A stretch of 64,000 bases of DNA from positions 23,685-87,684 of the forward strand of contig NZ_BDCK01000045.1 in the NCBI RefSeq assembly GCF_001613465.1, read 5' to 3'. Position numbers and translations under genes: made by a program. Origin of the DNA: Nocardia niwae NBRC 108934 = DSM 45340 (GTDB lineage: Bacteria > Actinomycetota > Actinomycetes > Mycobacteriales > Mycobacteriaceae). Numbering within the stretch: the first letter of the stretch is position 1; each line of letters opens with the position of its first letter. Positions 1 to 8,009 of this stretch are shown in pieces. The notes beneath the pieces were generated by a model that had not been told where the DNA came from, ran no database searches, and was given only the letters and a program-made list of their open reading frames with translations.

Positions 1-774
1 GCGGCGGATCATGTCGGCGGCGTTGGTTTCGAAGCTGGTGACGGCGGCGATGATGGCGTCGAACCAGCGCTGATCCGGGTAGATGCGTACGGGCCAGAGG
101 GGCATGCCGCCGCAGTAGGAGATGTAGTCGATCCACTTGCGGCCGGACACGAGTAGACCGCATTGCAGCTGCGCCATGACATCTGCTGGTGGCTGTCCGG
201 AGAGGATGTGCGCGAGGTGGATTTTCGGGCGTCGGGATTTGATTTCGATGAGTCCGTCGGCGCCGACGAGTCCGTCTGGGGAGTAGCCGATTCGGATGCC
301 GCCCCGTTCGCGGACCATGAATCCGGCTTCTTGGACGGGGGCGTAGTGCTCGCTGTAGACGTCGCGGGCGCGTGGTTCGTCTTCGATGCCGCGGAGCATG
401 TCGTCGCCTATGTAGGTGGGGTCAGTCCAGCCTGTGATGCGTTCGGCGACGAGCAGTGCGGTGAGGCTGCGTGATGTGTCGTTGTTGGCGGTTGCGAGGG
501 TGATGATGTTGGTGCGGCGAGCGACTTCTGCGCGTTCTGGGTGCAGTGTCTTGATCGATGCTTCGGCGTTGATCTTGCTGCGGCACGGCTGGTTCGCTGT
601 CGCGTCGCATGCGGGGCAGGTGTAGTCGATCGCGGAGAGTTTGTGGGTGGCGATGAGATCGCCGATGACGGATGCGGTGACGATTCCGCGTCGTTGCGCA
701 AGCCATTCGTCCGAGCCCTGGAGCAGGTCTGGGTAGACGGTGAGGCGGGCTTCAAGCCATTCGCGGTTGTTCAT
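1..774 (-). CDS. YqaJ/lambda-type phage exonuclease, N-terminal 258 codons (runs off left edge)
   Basis: Starts at ATG 774-772 and stays open to base 1, so the C-terminus lies outside the window. The segment GSDEWLAQRRGIVTAS near residues 20-35 is the characteristic opening of YqaJ-like viral recombinases. A PD-(D/E)XK core follows: D167 (YSPDGL), E177 and K179 (EIK), then a glutamine helix (QLQCGLL, about 202-208). A Cys pair (CPAC, 53-56) is an unusual insertion. The family degrades one strand of dsDNA ends in the 5'-3' direction to feed a single-strand annealing protein; no annealing partner is visible here. The start overlaps the stop of the small membrane gene before it (ATGA), so the two are translationally coupled. 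Confidence 0.85.
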   Translation of the reverse strand, partial: MNNREWLEARLTVYPDLLQGSDEWLAQRRGIVTASVIGDLIATHKLSAIDYTCPACDATANQPCRSKINAEASIKTLHPERAEVARRTNIITLATANNDTSRSLTALLVAERITGWTDPTYIGDDMLRGIEDEPRARDVYSEHYAPVQEAGFMVRERGGIRIGYSPDGLVGADGLIEIKSRRPKIHLAHILSGQPPADVMAQLQCGLLVSGRKWIDYISYCGGMPLWPVRIYPDQRWFDAIIAAVTSFETNAADMIRR

Positions 775-932
775 CCGATGCTCCAGGCGAGGAGTGCGTT
801 GGCCCAGTCGATGAGCCATGCTGTGGCGCCGATGAGTCCACCGAATGCGGCGACGGTCGCGTAGGCGATCACGTTGTCGATGAGGGTGGGTGGGCGCGGT
901 TCGGGTGTGGTCGTATGATTGGTTTTGGACAT
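771..932 (-). CDS. small membrane protein, 53 aa
   Basis: A short frame from ATG 932-930 with a GAAAGGCGA ribosome site upstream. A polar, proline-rich N-terminus (PEPRPPT) is followed by one or two hydrophobic stretches (VIAYATVAAFGGLIGATAWL). The stop overlaps the exonuclease start by four bases. It is the first gene of this leftward unit after the 933-1318 control region. The family is not recognised; membrane location is inferred from hydrophobicity only. Confidence 0.6.
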   Translation of the reverse strand: MSKTNHTTTPEPRPPTLIDNVIAYATVAAFGGLIGATAWLIDWANALLAWSIG

Positions 933-1318
933 GCCACGGTCGCCTTTCGTGCGTGGTGTGCTCGGCCCGTCCTCATGCCAGTGGGGGCGGGCCTTTTGCG
1001 TGTCTTGGTGTTGTTTCGCTGTGCGCGTTCAGGACACGCTGTTGTGTAGTGACTACGCTACATCGTAGCCTGCACGCAACTGTCGTGGCAAGTGCTACGA
1101 GCGCCAAAGGGGCGGGAGGCGAATACCACGTTTAGAATGGGACCGGTAGGTTTAAGCTGCACCTTTACGCAGTACTGTGACCCGTGTCACTTTCTGAGTG
1201 TAGGCTGCACTGTTCCCAGTAGTGCTGACACTCGTTACCATCGATCCACCGGAACCGCGCCCACACTCCACCAAAACAGGGCGGCCGTACAGCAGACGCA
1301 ACACAGGAAGGCGTCACC
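933..1318. promoter_or_regulatory. divergent control region between the exonuclease operon and the rightward HTH gene
   Basis: 386 bases without a convincing gene. A GC-rich hairpin (arms 964-972 and 985-993, one wobble pair) is followed by TTTT on the plus strand. It contains GTAGT-G-ACTAC (1046-1056), followed by GCTAC and CGTAG, a motif family that recurs upstream of other operons. The rightward gene is preceded by AGGAAGG seven bases before its TTG start. Probably holds promoters in both directions with operator sites for a repressor. Confidence 0.5.
1046..1069. promoter_or_regulatory. GTAGCG-type dyad, operator candidate
   Basis: Perfect GTAGT-G-ACTAC dyad followed by GCTAC and CGTAG within 24 bases. 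Related GTAGCG/CGCTAC arrangements lie at 5677-5697, near 41375, at 43576-43605 and at 53911-53946, each in front of a transcription unit. Function as an operator or promoter element is inferred. Confidence 0.4.
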
Positions 1319-1771
1319 TTGACTCCCCCGATGGAAGAACCCACCGACTGGTGGCGATATGTCCAGCTCCTAATGGAAGTACAAAACGTCCCCAGCAACG
1401 CAGCCGTCGCCGAAGCCATCGGCGTCGCCAAATCCACCCCCGGACTATGGGCACGAGGCGCCCAACCCAACCTCGAAGCAGTACACGCGATAGCCAACTA
1501 CTTCCGCCGGCCCCTCGCCGAAGTGTTCATCAAAGCCGGGTACGCCACCGCGGAACAGCTGGCCTACTCCGCGCCACCGATCGCCGACAGCCGCACCCTG
1601 AAGAACGCTGAACTTCTCGACATCATCCGCGAACGCCTCCTCCCAGATGATGCATTGGAACTTGCCGAGCCGACTCCGTTGCGGGCCACAGACAGCGACC
1701 AGGACGCCACACCCTCTGGGCGTGGCCGCAGACCCCGCAAGACACCAATGGCACGCGAGAAGAACGACTGA
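1319..1771 (+). CDS. HTH (XRE-like) DNA-binding protein, candidate immunity repressor
   Basis: 150 aa from a TTG start with AGGAAGG seven bases upstream; an in-frame ATG at 1331 is the alternative. Residues about 15-65 form a Cro/CI-type helix-turn-helix: NAAVAEAIGVAKSTPGLW matches the two recognition helices, with a following helix NLEAVHAIANYF. The C-terminus is charged and disordered (GRGRRPRKTPMAREK). It is one of the few rightward genes, faces the leftward exonuclease operon across a region with operator-like dyads, and ends at a strong terminator. That is the arrangement of a lysogeny regulator, but nothing proves it is the repressor; the HTH genes at 2712 and 8961 are alternatives. Confidence 0.7.
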   Translation: MTPPMEEPTDWWRYVQLLMEVQNVPSNAAVAEAIGVAKSTPGLWARGAQPNLEAVHAIANYFRRPLAEVFIKAGYATAEQLAYSAPPIADSRTLKNAELLDIIRERLLPDDALELAEPTPLRATDSDQDATPSGRGRRPRKTPMAREKND

Positions 1772-1792
1772 TCGCCCTGTAGGCGCGAAAAA

Positions 1793-1829
1793 GGTGGCCG
1801 ATTCCCCCCGACCTGGGGAATCGGCCACC
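1793..1829. terminator. bidirectional terminator between convergent genes
   Basis: Perfect 15-bp stem (1793-1807 with 1815-1829) and a 7-base loop, placed between the rightward HTH gene and the leftward gene at 1846-2253. AAAAA precedes it and T-rich bases follow, so it can act in both directions. Confidence 0.85.
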
Positions 1830-1845
1830 GTCTTATGTGCGCTGG

Positions 1846-2253
1846 CTACGCTGCTGTTCCTGCCATCGGCGCCTGCTCATGGTGCGAGACCTCCGCGTCC
1901 AACACCATGTACACCAAGAGGCTCAGTCGGCAATCCCAATAGGCGCCTGTATCGTGGCGCGACCAGTGAGTGGCGTCGGACGGCGGGTAGTGGAAAGCTT
2001 TGCAGCCCTCGCCGAACAGCCACCCCTTGTCATAGTCAGTCGCCCCGACGTAGGGGCGGACCTCGATGACGCCAGTGTCGCCGACGCGAATTTCGCCGAC
2101 ACGCTTCCACAGATCACCATCTGCGTCGATCCAGTAGGAAACAGTCCCGACAGGTTCACACATGGTGATACCTAGTGGGCTGAGGCCATCGAGTGCCGAT
2201 TCCTCGATGTAGGTAGCGGTGAACCTGTGGTAGTCGGGTGGGTTCGGTTTCAT
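1846..2253 (-). CDS. hypothetical protein, 135 aa
   Basis: Leftward frame from ATG 2253 with an AAGGAACGA-like site upstream. The sequence is acidic and aromatic-rich with a beta-type centre (VSYWIDADGDLWKRVGEIRVGD). No membrane segment or recognised motif. It is a lone leftward gene ending against the shared terminator. The phrase YWIDADGDLW is reminiscent of small phage proteins that respond to or modify metabolites, but no function can be assigned. Confidence 0.55.
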   Translation of the reverse strand: MKPNPPDYHRFTATYIEESALDGLSPLGITMCEPVGTVSYWIDADGDLWKRVGEIRVGDTGVIEVRPYVGATDYDKGWLFGEGCKAFHYPPSDATHWSRHDTGAYWDCRLSLLVYMVLDAEVSHHEQAPMAGTAA

Positions 2254-2711
2254 AGCCGTCGTTCCTTGGTTGTGACACGTGACTGTCCCCTATATGTCAG
2301 GTAGGTAACAGGACGTTTGCCGGTTGAGGATAGAGGGCCAAGGAGAGGACTTTAGCCCCTAGTTTTAACCGGAACGGGCATGTTCCGGTTCTTTCGTGAA
2401 GGTGAGGGATCTAGGGTTGCTCCCCCACTACGGCGGCGAGACCGCGGCCGTATATGGAAATGTGTTGTGACCAGTTGCCAAAGCCATTGCCCTACACCCC
2501 TTCGTGACGGCTCGCGCTTGGCTGTGCCCGCCCCGACGTGGGTCTCGGCTTTCGCGTTATACCGGACTGGTATCCGAGTTATCTCGGTGTCTACTGCACT
2601 TTAGTACCGCCCCTCCCGGTACCGCAAGGTCTGTACGCTACAAGTTTGCACAATCTTGAACCGTCCCCAGTTCCGGGGGCACGCACCCCCCACCGCGGGG
2701 TTTAATGAGGT
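2254..2711. other. 458-base intergenic region
   Basis: No gene seen. It carries the AACCGGAAC/GTTCCGGTT hairpin at 2367-2390 and must contain promoters for the leftward 2253 gene and the rightward 2712 gene. A CCCCTATATGTCAGG stretch near 2285-2300 is AT-richer than its surroundings. Confidence 0.4.
2367..2390 (+). terminator. hairpin, terminator-like
   Basis: Perfect 9-bp inverted repeat AACCGGAAC / GTTCCGGTT with a 6-base loop and CTTTC after it. It could equally be an operator dyad, since no rightward gene ends just before it. Confidence 0.4.
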
Positions 2712-3014
2712 GTGGATCGGGCCGAGATACTCAACCGCGTACTGGGGAAGGTCATCGCCGCGCAGCGTGCCGCGGTGAGGAAGACCCAGAAGACGGTGTG
2801 GGAGGAAACCGGGTTCGGCAAGACCGCCTACCGAGACCGCGAGCAGGGCGCGCAAGTCTGGAACGTCGTCGAACTCAAACGCGTCGCTGACGTGCTCGAC
2901 ACGACGGCATGGCAACTGTTGAAAGCCGCCGAGGAGAGCCGCGACACCGAACCGCCGTCCGACACCCAACGTGCGGCGGAAGAACTCCGGGCCGCGCTCG
3001 GCTTTTCCGAATAA
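2712..3014 (+). CDS. small HTH DNA-binding protein
   Basis: 100 aa from GTG 2712; there is no good ribosome site, so it may be leaderless or start elsewhere. It has an XRE-like helical pattern: RVLGKVIAAQRAAVRKTQ, then VWEETGFGKTAYRDREQG as the putative HTH, and a helix VVELKRVADVLDTTAWQL. The acidic C-terminus runs into the membrane protein gene that follows (29 bases apart). An HTH regulator beside a multi-TM protein is a common actinobacterial pairing. A role in immunity or lysogeny is inferred from its place next to the integrase. Confidence 0.6.
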   Translation: MDRAEILNRVLGKVIAAQRAAVRKTQKTVWEETGFGKTAYRDREQGAQVWNVVELKRVADVLDTTAWQLLKAAEESRDTEPPSDTQRAAEELRAALGFSE

Positions 3015-3042
3015 TCTCAGTTCGGCAAACCTTCCGCATCGC

Positions 3043-3777
3043 ATGCACAGATCTTCATATGATGCGATGGTGGTTGTCGTTGTCGGATTGTTGTACATCG
3101 TCGCCTCTGTGCGACTAACCATCTGGGGGACGGCGCCACGGTCACGGCTGTTCACGCTGGCCCTCCTTGCACTCGCTGCCTCCTACACTCTGGCGCTCGC
3201 CACGATCGGCGACCGACGGATAGACCCCGCTTTGACGGGCGTTATGGGTGAGAACATCTCCGACCTCGCTCACACCGTGCTGCTGACCTTCGCCTGCTAC
3301 CTGTACGGGCTGGTGTTCGTGCGGGTCCTGGTCGCGCGCGGGTGGCGGCGAGTGTGGAGCGTCTACGGATTTGTCACCGTGACGGCATTGGTTGTTACGT
3401 CACGTTTCGGTGACGCTGCCCGGTTGCCGGTCGACGACGAATTCGAGTTGCAAGACGGCTGGACGTCGGCGTACTCGGCGATCTTCCTCACCTTCCTCGC
3501 GGTGACCTGTTTGCTGATCTTCGCCGGGACCGCGAAAGTGTTCCGTGCCTCCCGCAAGAACGATCGGCGGGCGTTCATCGCGCTCGTGTTCGCCGGCGGC
3601 ATCGGGGTTGTGTACGCGGTCGTGGCCGCGGTGTGGCTGCTGTGCAATTCGCATGTGTTGCGCGACAACCACGGCATCATCATCACGCTCGCCGCGGTGC
3701 CGATGCTGACGGGGTTGTCGATCGCGGGTTTGTATGGGGTTGTTGACGCGTGGATGGCGAAGCGGCGGGTTAACTGA
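3043..3777 (+). CDS. seven-TM integral membrane protein
   Basis: Start chosen at ATG 3043; 3067 is also possible, and the frame is open upstream into the preceding gene. About seven hydrophobic segments: VVVVVGLLYIVASVRL, LFTLALLALAASYTLALATI, VLLTFACYLYGLVFV, a weaker VYGFVTVTALVV, AIFLTFLAVTCLLIFAG, FIALVFAGGIGVVYAVVAAV and IIITLAAVPMLTGLSIAG. The C-terminus is basic (WMAKRRVN). The TM layout resembles the membrane half of actinobacterial MAB_1171c-type putative transporters that sit beside HTH genes; that is only a resemblance. In a lysogen it could act in superinfection exclusion or signalling. Confidence 0.6.
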   Translation: MHRSSYDAMVVVVVGLLYIVASVRLTIWGTAPRSRLFTLALLALAASYTLALATIGDRRIDPALTGVMGENISDLAHTVLLTFACYLYGLVFVRVLVARGWRRVWSVYGFVTVTALVVTSRFGDAARLPVDDEFELQDGWTSAYSAIFLTFLAVTCLLIFAGTAKVFRASRKNDRRAFIALVFAGGIGVVYAVVAAVWLLCNSHVLRDNHGIIITLAAVPMLTGLSIAGLYGVVDAWMAKRRVN

Positions 3778-4147
3778 AGGACGAGCGTGCTGGGAAACGG
3801 GTCGGTGTGTCGCGTGGCCGCCGCGCCAGAACCGTCGTCGCGCAGGACGCGTATGGCTGGGCTTCGGCGGTGTGTCTGTGGCCGTGGAATGTGGTGGGGT
3901 CGTTCGGTTCTGCGCGGTGTTGCAGCCGTCGGAATCGAGCGGGGCGCAGCGGGGTTCAGTCCAACTTTGAGTGTCACTTTGAGCGGAAAACAGCGCGGGG
4001 CGCAGCGGGGCGGAGGGGGGCGCAGCGGGGTTCTCGGGACCGCGAAAAGCCTGCTCAGAACCCCTTTTTGAGCGTGTTTCCGCAGGCTAGTAGAAACCGC
4101 TGTGCAGACTTCGCCATCTCTGCACGGTTTAGACCTTACTTCGCAGC
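3778..4147. other. non-coding region beyond the integrase stop, candidate attP region
   Basis: 370 bases with no supportable gene. It holds three perfect copies of a 14-mer (3941-4030), two ACTTTGAG repeats (3964-3971, 3976-3983), TTTTTGAGCG at 4065-4074 and a GCAGA/TCTGC pair near 4110. Repeats next to an integrase gene suggest arm-type binding sites. The core cannot be located without the host attB. Confidence 0.4.
3941..4030 (+). repeat. three direct copies of GGGGCGCAGCGGGG
   Basis: The 14-mer occurs perfectly at 3941-3954, 3997-4010 and 4017-4030; the first and third are followed by TTC. They lie about 120-200 bases beyond the integrase stop. They may be integrase arm sites, or simply expansion of a GC-rich unit. 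Confidence 0.75.
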
Positions 4148-5461
4148 TCAGGGGCATTCCCAAACCCAAACATCAGCCCCGGATTCCAACCTTGCTCCAA
4201 GATTCCTCGGACACAGAGACTCTAAGGCATCAGAGTTGTCCACCGCGGGGTGCACATACCCGTCCTCATCAATGTAGTGGCGCATCGCCATAGACGCGCC
4301 CTCCGAATGCCCCAACTGCGCACTAGCACGCTTCGAGTCCCCTGTCACCCCCTTTACATGCGTCGCGACGGTGTCTCGGAGGTTGCCGAACTGCATCCAC
4401 TCCAACGACGTCCCCACACGGGCATTCCGAAGCGCGTCATCCGCGGTGCTCAACCGCACCACACCACCGAGCAGCGAGATGAACAACGCACCCTCCTCGG
4501 ATATGTCCCCGCGCTCCTTCACCCACAACCGCAGCACACTCGTCAACCAGCGAGGCAACACCACATAGAAGTCGTTCGACACCTTCGACTTCTTCGCCGA
4601 CTTCCGGTACGGCTGACGCACATACGCACCCTTCCGAGCCACCATAGTTCCGCACACATGCAACGTGATGTTCTCCACGCCGTCATCGTCCAGCCCGCGC
4701 AGATCGCAGCGACGCACCGCCAGCGCCTCACCCGGACGAACACCCGTCCCCAGCATCAGCAACACCAACGGCAGCAGATACTTCGCACGCTTCTGCCGCC
4801 CCCCGATGATCGGGCACAACTCCTCACGTTCATCCGCAGTCAACGCCCGCTGACTACCACCCCCAGACTCCGGCCGCGGCACCTGAAGCATCGGGGAGTA
4901 TTGGAACAGGCCAGCCAGTGTCAGCATCTTGAACACCCCCGACAGCACCGTCCAATGGTGTCCTGCTACACCAGGCCACTCCTTAGCCAAGCCATCCAGG
5001 TAGTCAGCGAGGAACGCGGGCGTCCCGGCCTCGCCGATGGACAACCGGCCCAACGTCCTCGCCAGCTTCAAAGCATCAGGCTTCGAGTTCAGCCCTTCGC
5101 CCTTGTAGATCGCGCGGTGGGTCGTCGTCAGCGACTGTTCGGTGATCTTCCCCGCCGCGAGCTTCTTCTCCTGCTGGGCGTAGTAGGCGTCGAGGGCGAC
5201 CGTCATCTTGTCCGTCAGCTTCAACACCTGACGGTCGCCGCCGTTGCCCGCGCTGCCCTTGCGGCGGTTGCGTTCGAACCGCTCGTGCCAGTCGGCCAGG
5301 CATTCCTTCCGCGTCCGACCAGAGCCGGAGGTCCGCACGTAGGTGCCGTTGAACGCGCGATGACGCACCCGCGTCAACCGCCACACACCATCCGAACCCT
5401 TCACGGGATTCAGCTTCGTCGGCTCCGGGAGCGCGCCCGGCTCCATCGAATCCTGAGGCAC
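4148..5461 (-). CDS. int: tyrosine integrase
   Basis: 437 aa from GTG 5461. An N-terminal arm/SAM-like part (about 1-190, with TDKMTVALDAYYAQQEKK) precedes a catalytic domain. It has the first Arg in TGVRPGEALAVRRCDL (about 238), NLRDTVATH (His of the usual HxLR box replaced by Asn, second Arg kept), LGHSEG, and the nucleophile Tyr in AMRHYIDEDG (about 393). Integrases of this kind recombine attP with a host attB, often in a tRNA gene. The excisionase-like gene lies three bases upstream, and a repeat-rich non-coding stretch lies just past the stop. Confidence 0.92.
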   Translation of the reverse strand: MPQDSMEPGALPEPTKLNPVKGSDGVWRLTRVRHRAFNGTYVRTSGSGRTRKECLADWHERFERNRRKGSAGNGGDRQVLKLTDKMTVALDAYYAQQEKKLAAGKITEQSLTTTHRAIYKGEGLNSKPDALKLARTLGRLSIGEAGTPAFLADYLDGLAKEWPGVAGHHWTVLSGVFKMLTLAGLFQYSPMLQVPRPESGGGSQRALTADEREELCPIIGGRQKRAKYLLPLVLLMLGTGVRPGEALAVRRCDLRGLDDDGVENITLHVCGTMVARKGAYVRQPYRKSAKKSKVSNDFYVVLPRWLTSVLRLWVKERGDISEEGALFISLLGGVVRLSTADDALRNARVGTSLEWMQFGNLRDTVATHVKGVTGDSKRASAQLGHSEGASMAMRHYIDEDGYVHPAVDNSDALESLCPRNLGARLESGADVWVWECP

Positions 5462-5464
5462 GGG

Positions 5465-5662
5465 CTACGCCGCGGTGCGCTGCTGCTGGGCCATCCACGC
5501 ACGCACCTCGTCCACGGGATACCGGTACACGTTGGCGACCTTGAAGCACTTCGGGCCACGACGCGGCTTCGACAAAGCCCACGTCTCCAGCGTGCGCGGC
5601 GAGTAACCCGTCATCGCGGCGACCTGACGGCGGGTCAGCCACTGCACAGTCGTGTCAGCCAT
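5465..5662 (-). CDS. excisionase-like HTH protein (recombination directionality factor candidate)
   Basis: The ATG at 5662 is preferred because AGAGGA lies 9 bases upstream. The frame extends to 5800, but the extra N-terminus is low-complexity and overlaps the next gene's end. 65 aa: LTRRQVAAMTGYSPRTLETW is a MerR/HTH_17 winged-helix, followed by KVANVYRYPVDEVRAWM as the wing and last helix. Such proteins bend attachment-site DNA and steer integrases toward excision, or act as Cox-like repressors. Co-transcribed with the integrase. Confidence 0.75.
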   Translation of the reverse strand: MADTTVQWLTRRQVAAMTGYSPRTLETWALSKPRRGPKCFKVANVYRYPVDEVRAWMAQQQRTAA

Positions 5663-5676
5663 AACAACCATCCTCT

Positions 5677-5697
5677 GTAGCGTTGCCACTACGCTAC
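5677..5697. promoter_or_regulatory. GTAGCG...CGCTAC dyad in front of xis-int
   Basis: GTAGCG and CGCTAC arms separated by nine bases, in the 58-base gap between the coiled-coil nuclease gene and the excisionase start. Same motif family as at 1046, 43576 and 53911. Read leftward it supplies ACGCTACAGA, a possible -10-like element overlapping an operator. Confidence 0.45.
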
Positions 5698-5720
5698 TTC
5701 GTGCAATACACGACACGCAA

Positions 5721-7211
5721 CTACCGATCCCGACGCTGCTCTCGCTCACGCTCCGGACCGCCATACCCGTACCCGCGCTGCACCCGCGGCGTGTCCTCAT
5801 CCGGGGGACGCGCCACCGCCGCAGACGGAGCCTCGCCCTGACTCAAATCCAGCAGGTTCGCGACCTCCGGCGGAAGCCGATCCATATCACGCTGATGAAC
5901 CGCACGCTGCTGCTCGGCTTCCCGCTGAGCCCTTTCCGCTTCCCGCTGAGCCTGCGCAGCCTCCGGGCCGTCCTGGCGCGCCTTGTCCGACTCCTCCCGC
6001 GCGGTCGCGGCGATGGCGTCGATCAGCCGTTGGGCGTCACGGTCCTGCTGTTCCTGGCGGAGATCCAGCGCATACACCCATGCCCGCGCGTCCTTCTCGG
6101 GCATACCTCTTTCGATCTCAGCCTTCGCGGCGGCATCATGCATGTCGCGCTCCATCTTCTGCACCGCCCCTAGGGCGTTGCCGAGCGCGAGGCCGTCCTG
6201 CCGGAGGCGGTCCAAATCCAGATCCACGCCCTGCTCGCGCGCGTCAAGGATGCGCTCCCCAACCTCCTGGGCGGCCTTGCCGACCTCTTCACGCTCCCGG
6301 TCGATCAACTCACTCGTGATCGGGTCGATACTCGCAGCACGCTCATACGCCTTGTCCCGCGCCTGAAGCTCCAAATACTTCTCGACGTCGCGGGACTCGT
6401 GGTAGCGCAAACCCAGCGCCTCACGATCCTCCTTAGCGCGGTCGAGATCGATCCTCGACTGAGCCAGATCCATGTCACGCAACGCTTCGTTCATGAACCG
6501 CATCTGGTCAATGCCGAGCGGCTGCCCCAACTCCCGAGCCTTCTCGATATCGCGGAGATAGTCCTTCGCGATCTGCTCGATAGACAGCCCGTTCGCCTCA
6601 CGCGCGGCCAGCTTGCCCAGATTCTGTTCCAGTTTCTGGGCCTGCTCCTTCTGAACAGCCTTGTACCCGGCCTCGAAGATCCTCTGGAACGCCTTCTCTG
6701 ACGCGGCCTTCAGGACGAACTGTTCCGGATACGTCTTCTTGAAATGTTCGATCAGCTGCTTCGCTTGCGGACTTAAACCTTCCAGTTTGGAGGCTCGCAT
6801 CAGTAGAGTGAAGTGCTCGCCTGCGTCCAGCTTCGCCTGATACCCCTGCATCTGGGCAAGGTCGCGCTCCTTGAGATCACCCTTCTTGATCTCAAGGTTG
6901 TGCGCCTGGCCGCCTTTGCGATCGTCGTGTTCCAGATAGCGATCCACCTTGATCTGCTGCCCAGTTGGCGCGGTGTACGGAACCTCGGCCCGCCACCCCG
7001 CTTGCGGCAGCCCGAAGATGATGTCTGCGCCGCGTTCGAACGCTTTGCCGGCTACCCACTCCGCGCGCCAGGATGCCGACGCCTCCCGCCACTTGTCGGG
7101 TGAGCGCGGGACCTCGTCGCGAGCCAGCTTGCGCGGAATATAGCGGTCTTCGTACTGCTCCCTCTGAGCGGGAGTCAGTTTGTCCGGGCGGTCGGGTTTC
7201 TCATCCCCCAT
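5721..7211 (-). CDS. PD-(D/E)XK-like nuclease fused to long coiled coil, toxin-like
   Basis: 496 aa. Residues about 50-140 resemble the restriction-endonuclease-fold domains of polymorphic toxins: FERGADIIFGLPQAGW, then D90 (KVDRYL), E107 and K109 (LEIKKGD) and QMQGYQAKL. This fits a D-(x)n-ExK site. Residues about 170-430 are charged, heptad-like coiled coil (EKAFQRIFEAGYKAVQKEQ and beyond) and the C-terminus is disordered and Arg/Gly-rich. The gene follows a 193-aa partner by 18 bases. Being in the lysogeny cassette, it could be an anti-phage or addiction module. The nuclease call is from motif spacing alone; no signal peptide is present. Confidence 0.5.
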   Translation of the reverse strand: MGDEKPDRPDKLTPAQREQYEDRYIPRKLARDEVPRSPDKWREASASWRAEWVAGKAFERGADIIFGLPQAGWRAEVPYTAPTGQQIKVDRYLEHDDRKGGQAHNLEIKKGDLKERDLAQMQGYQAKLDAGEHFTLLMRASKLEGLSPQAKQLIEHFKKTYPEQFVLKAASEKAFQRIFEAGYKAVQKEQAQKLEQNLGKLAAREANGLSIEQIAKDYLRDIEKARELGQPLGIDQMRFMNEALRDMDLAQSRIDLDRAKEDREALGLRYHESRDVEKYLELQARDKAYERAASIDPITSELIDREREEVGKAAQEVGERILDAREQGVDLDLDRLRQDGLALGNALGAVQKMERDMHDAAAKAEIERGMPEKDARAWVYALDLRQEQQDRDAQRLIDAIAATAREESDKARQDGPEAAQAQREAERAQREAEQQRAVHQRDMDRLPPEVANLLDLSQGEAPSAAVARPPDEDTPRVQRGYGYGGPEREREQRRDR

Positions 7212-7230
7212 GATGGCCTTCTCATGATGT

Positions 7231-7812
7231 TCAGACCCTGCCGTCGAAGATGTCTTGCAGGGAGATTTTCTGCCACTCGTCGTAGTCCGGGCGGCCGACT
7301 TCGATCCACCGCTCCACGCGGCGAGTCATGTTGTCCAGCACCCACACCGGTTGCCCGTCGGGGTGCGCTGGCGTGCGTTTGCCGATCATCAACACGAACG
7401 CACCAATTACCTGGGCTTCTGGGTCCAGGTACCCGATTGGCACGGGACCTTCGAACACTGGGAAGAACTCGACCTCGCGAGTCGTGTTGCCCGGCACGTT
7501 CGCCCAGCGGCCACCGAACTGATGCCGATACAATTCGCCGAAGAAGCGCATGAACCGCTCTGCGCGCGGCCGGTGCTCTGGTGAGAAGATCGGCTTGTAG
7601 TCGGAGAATTGGCGGCGCGCCGCGAGCGTTGCCAGCCGCAAACCTTCGCGCGTCCATGGATCATCGAGTGCGGCTACCTCGGGTGCATCTTCAGCGAAGA
7701 ACACTTCCAATTCGGCGTCCATGCGAGCAACCCACGCCAGGAAGGCGGGGTTCTCCTGGTCGCGGTCGCGCTGCCGCAGTTCGGCCTTGGTCATTTTGCG
7801 GATGCTGCCCAT
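7231..7812 (-). CDS. hypothetical partner of the downstream nuclease-like protein (possible immunity protein)
   Basis: 193 aa with the start at ATG 7812, where GAGAGAGG lies nine bases upstream; the frame is open to 7845. It is soluble, mixed alpha/beta with acidic and aromatic patches (VPIGYLDPEAQVIGAFVLMI, WIEVGRPDYDEWQKISLQD). It ends 18 bases before the coiled-coil nuclease-like gene, so the two form a bicistron. The small acidic upstream protein could be an antidote; equally it may be an unrelated cargo gene. The family is not recognised. Confidence 0.5.
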   Translation of the reverse strand: MGSIRKMTKAELRQRDRDQENPAFLAWVARMDAELEVFFAEDAPEVAALDDPWTREGLRLATLAARRQFSDYKPIFSPEHRPRAERFMRFFGELYRHQFGGRWANVPGNTTREVEFFPVFEGPVPIGYLDPEAQVIGAFVLMIGKRTPAHPDGQPVWVLDNMTRRVERWIEVGRPDYDEWQKISLQDIFDGRV

Positions 7813-8009
7813 CGTCTTGTCCTCTCTCCCGGTGATGTGTCGCACCCAGGCTCCCAGAAGCCGCTGCTCAGCAGGTTCGGAAATAGGTCGTGTCGCCGGG
7901 AATTTGCGGACGCCCCCGGTCCGGCTGGGTTGTGGACCGGCACCGGAACCAGGGGCATCCTCTTACCCGTCCGCCACCCTTGCGGGTCCTCTCGGCAGAC
8001 GGGAAGTCT

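Noticed and set aside
4250..5680. 476-codon rightward open frame
   Set aside because: Antisense to integrase and excisionase; His/Arg/Pro-rich and without a ribosome site.
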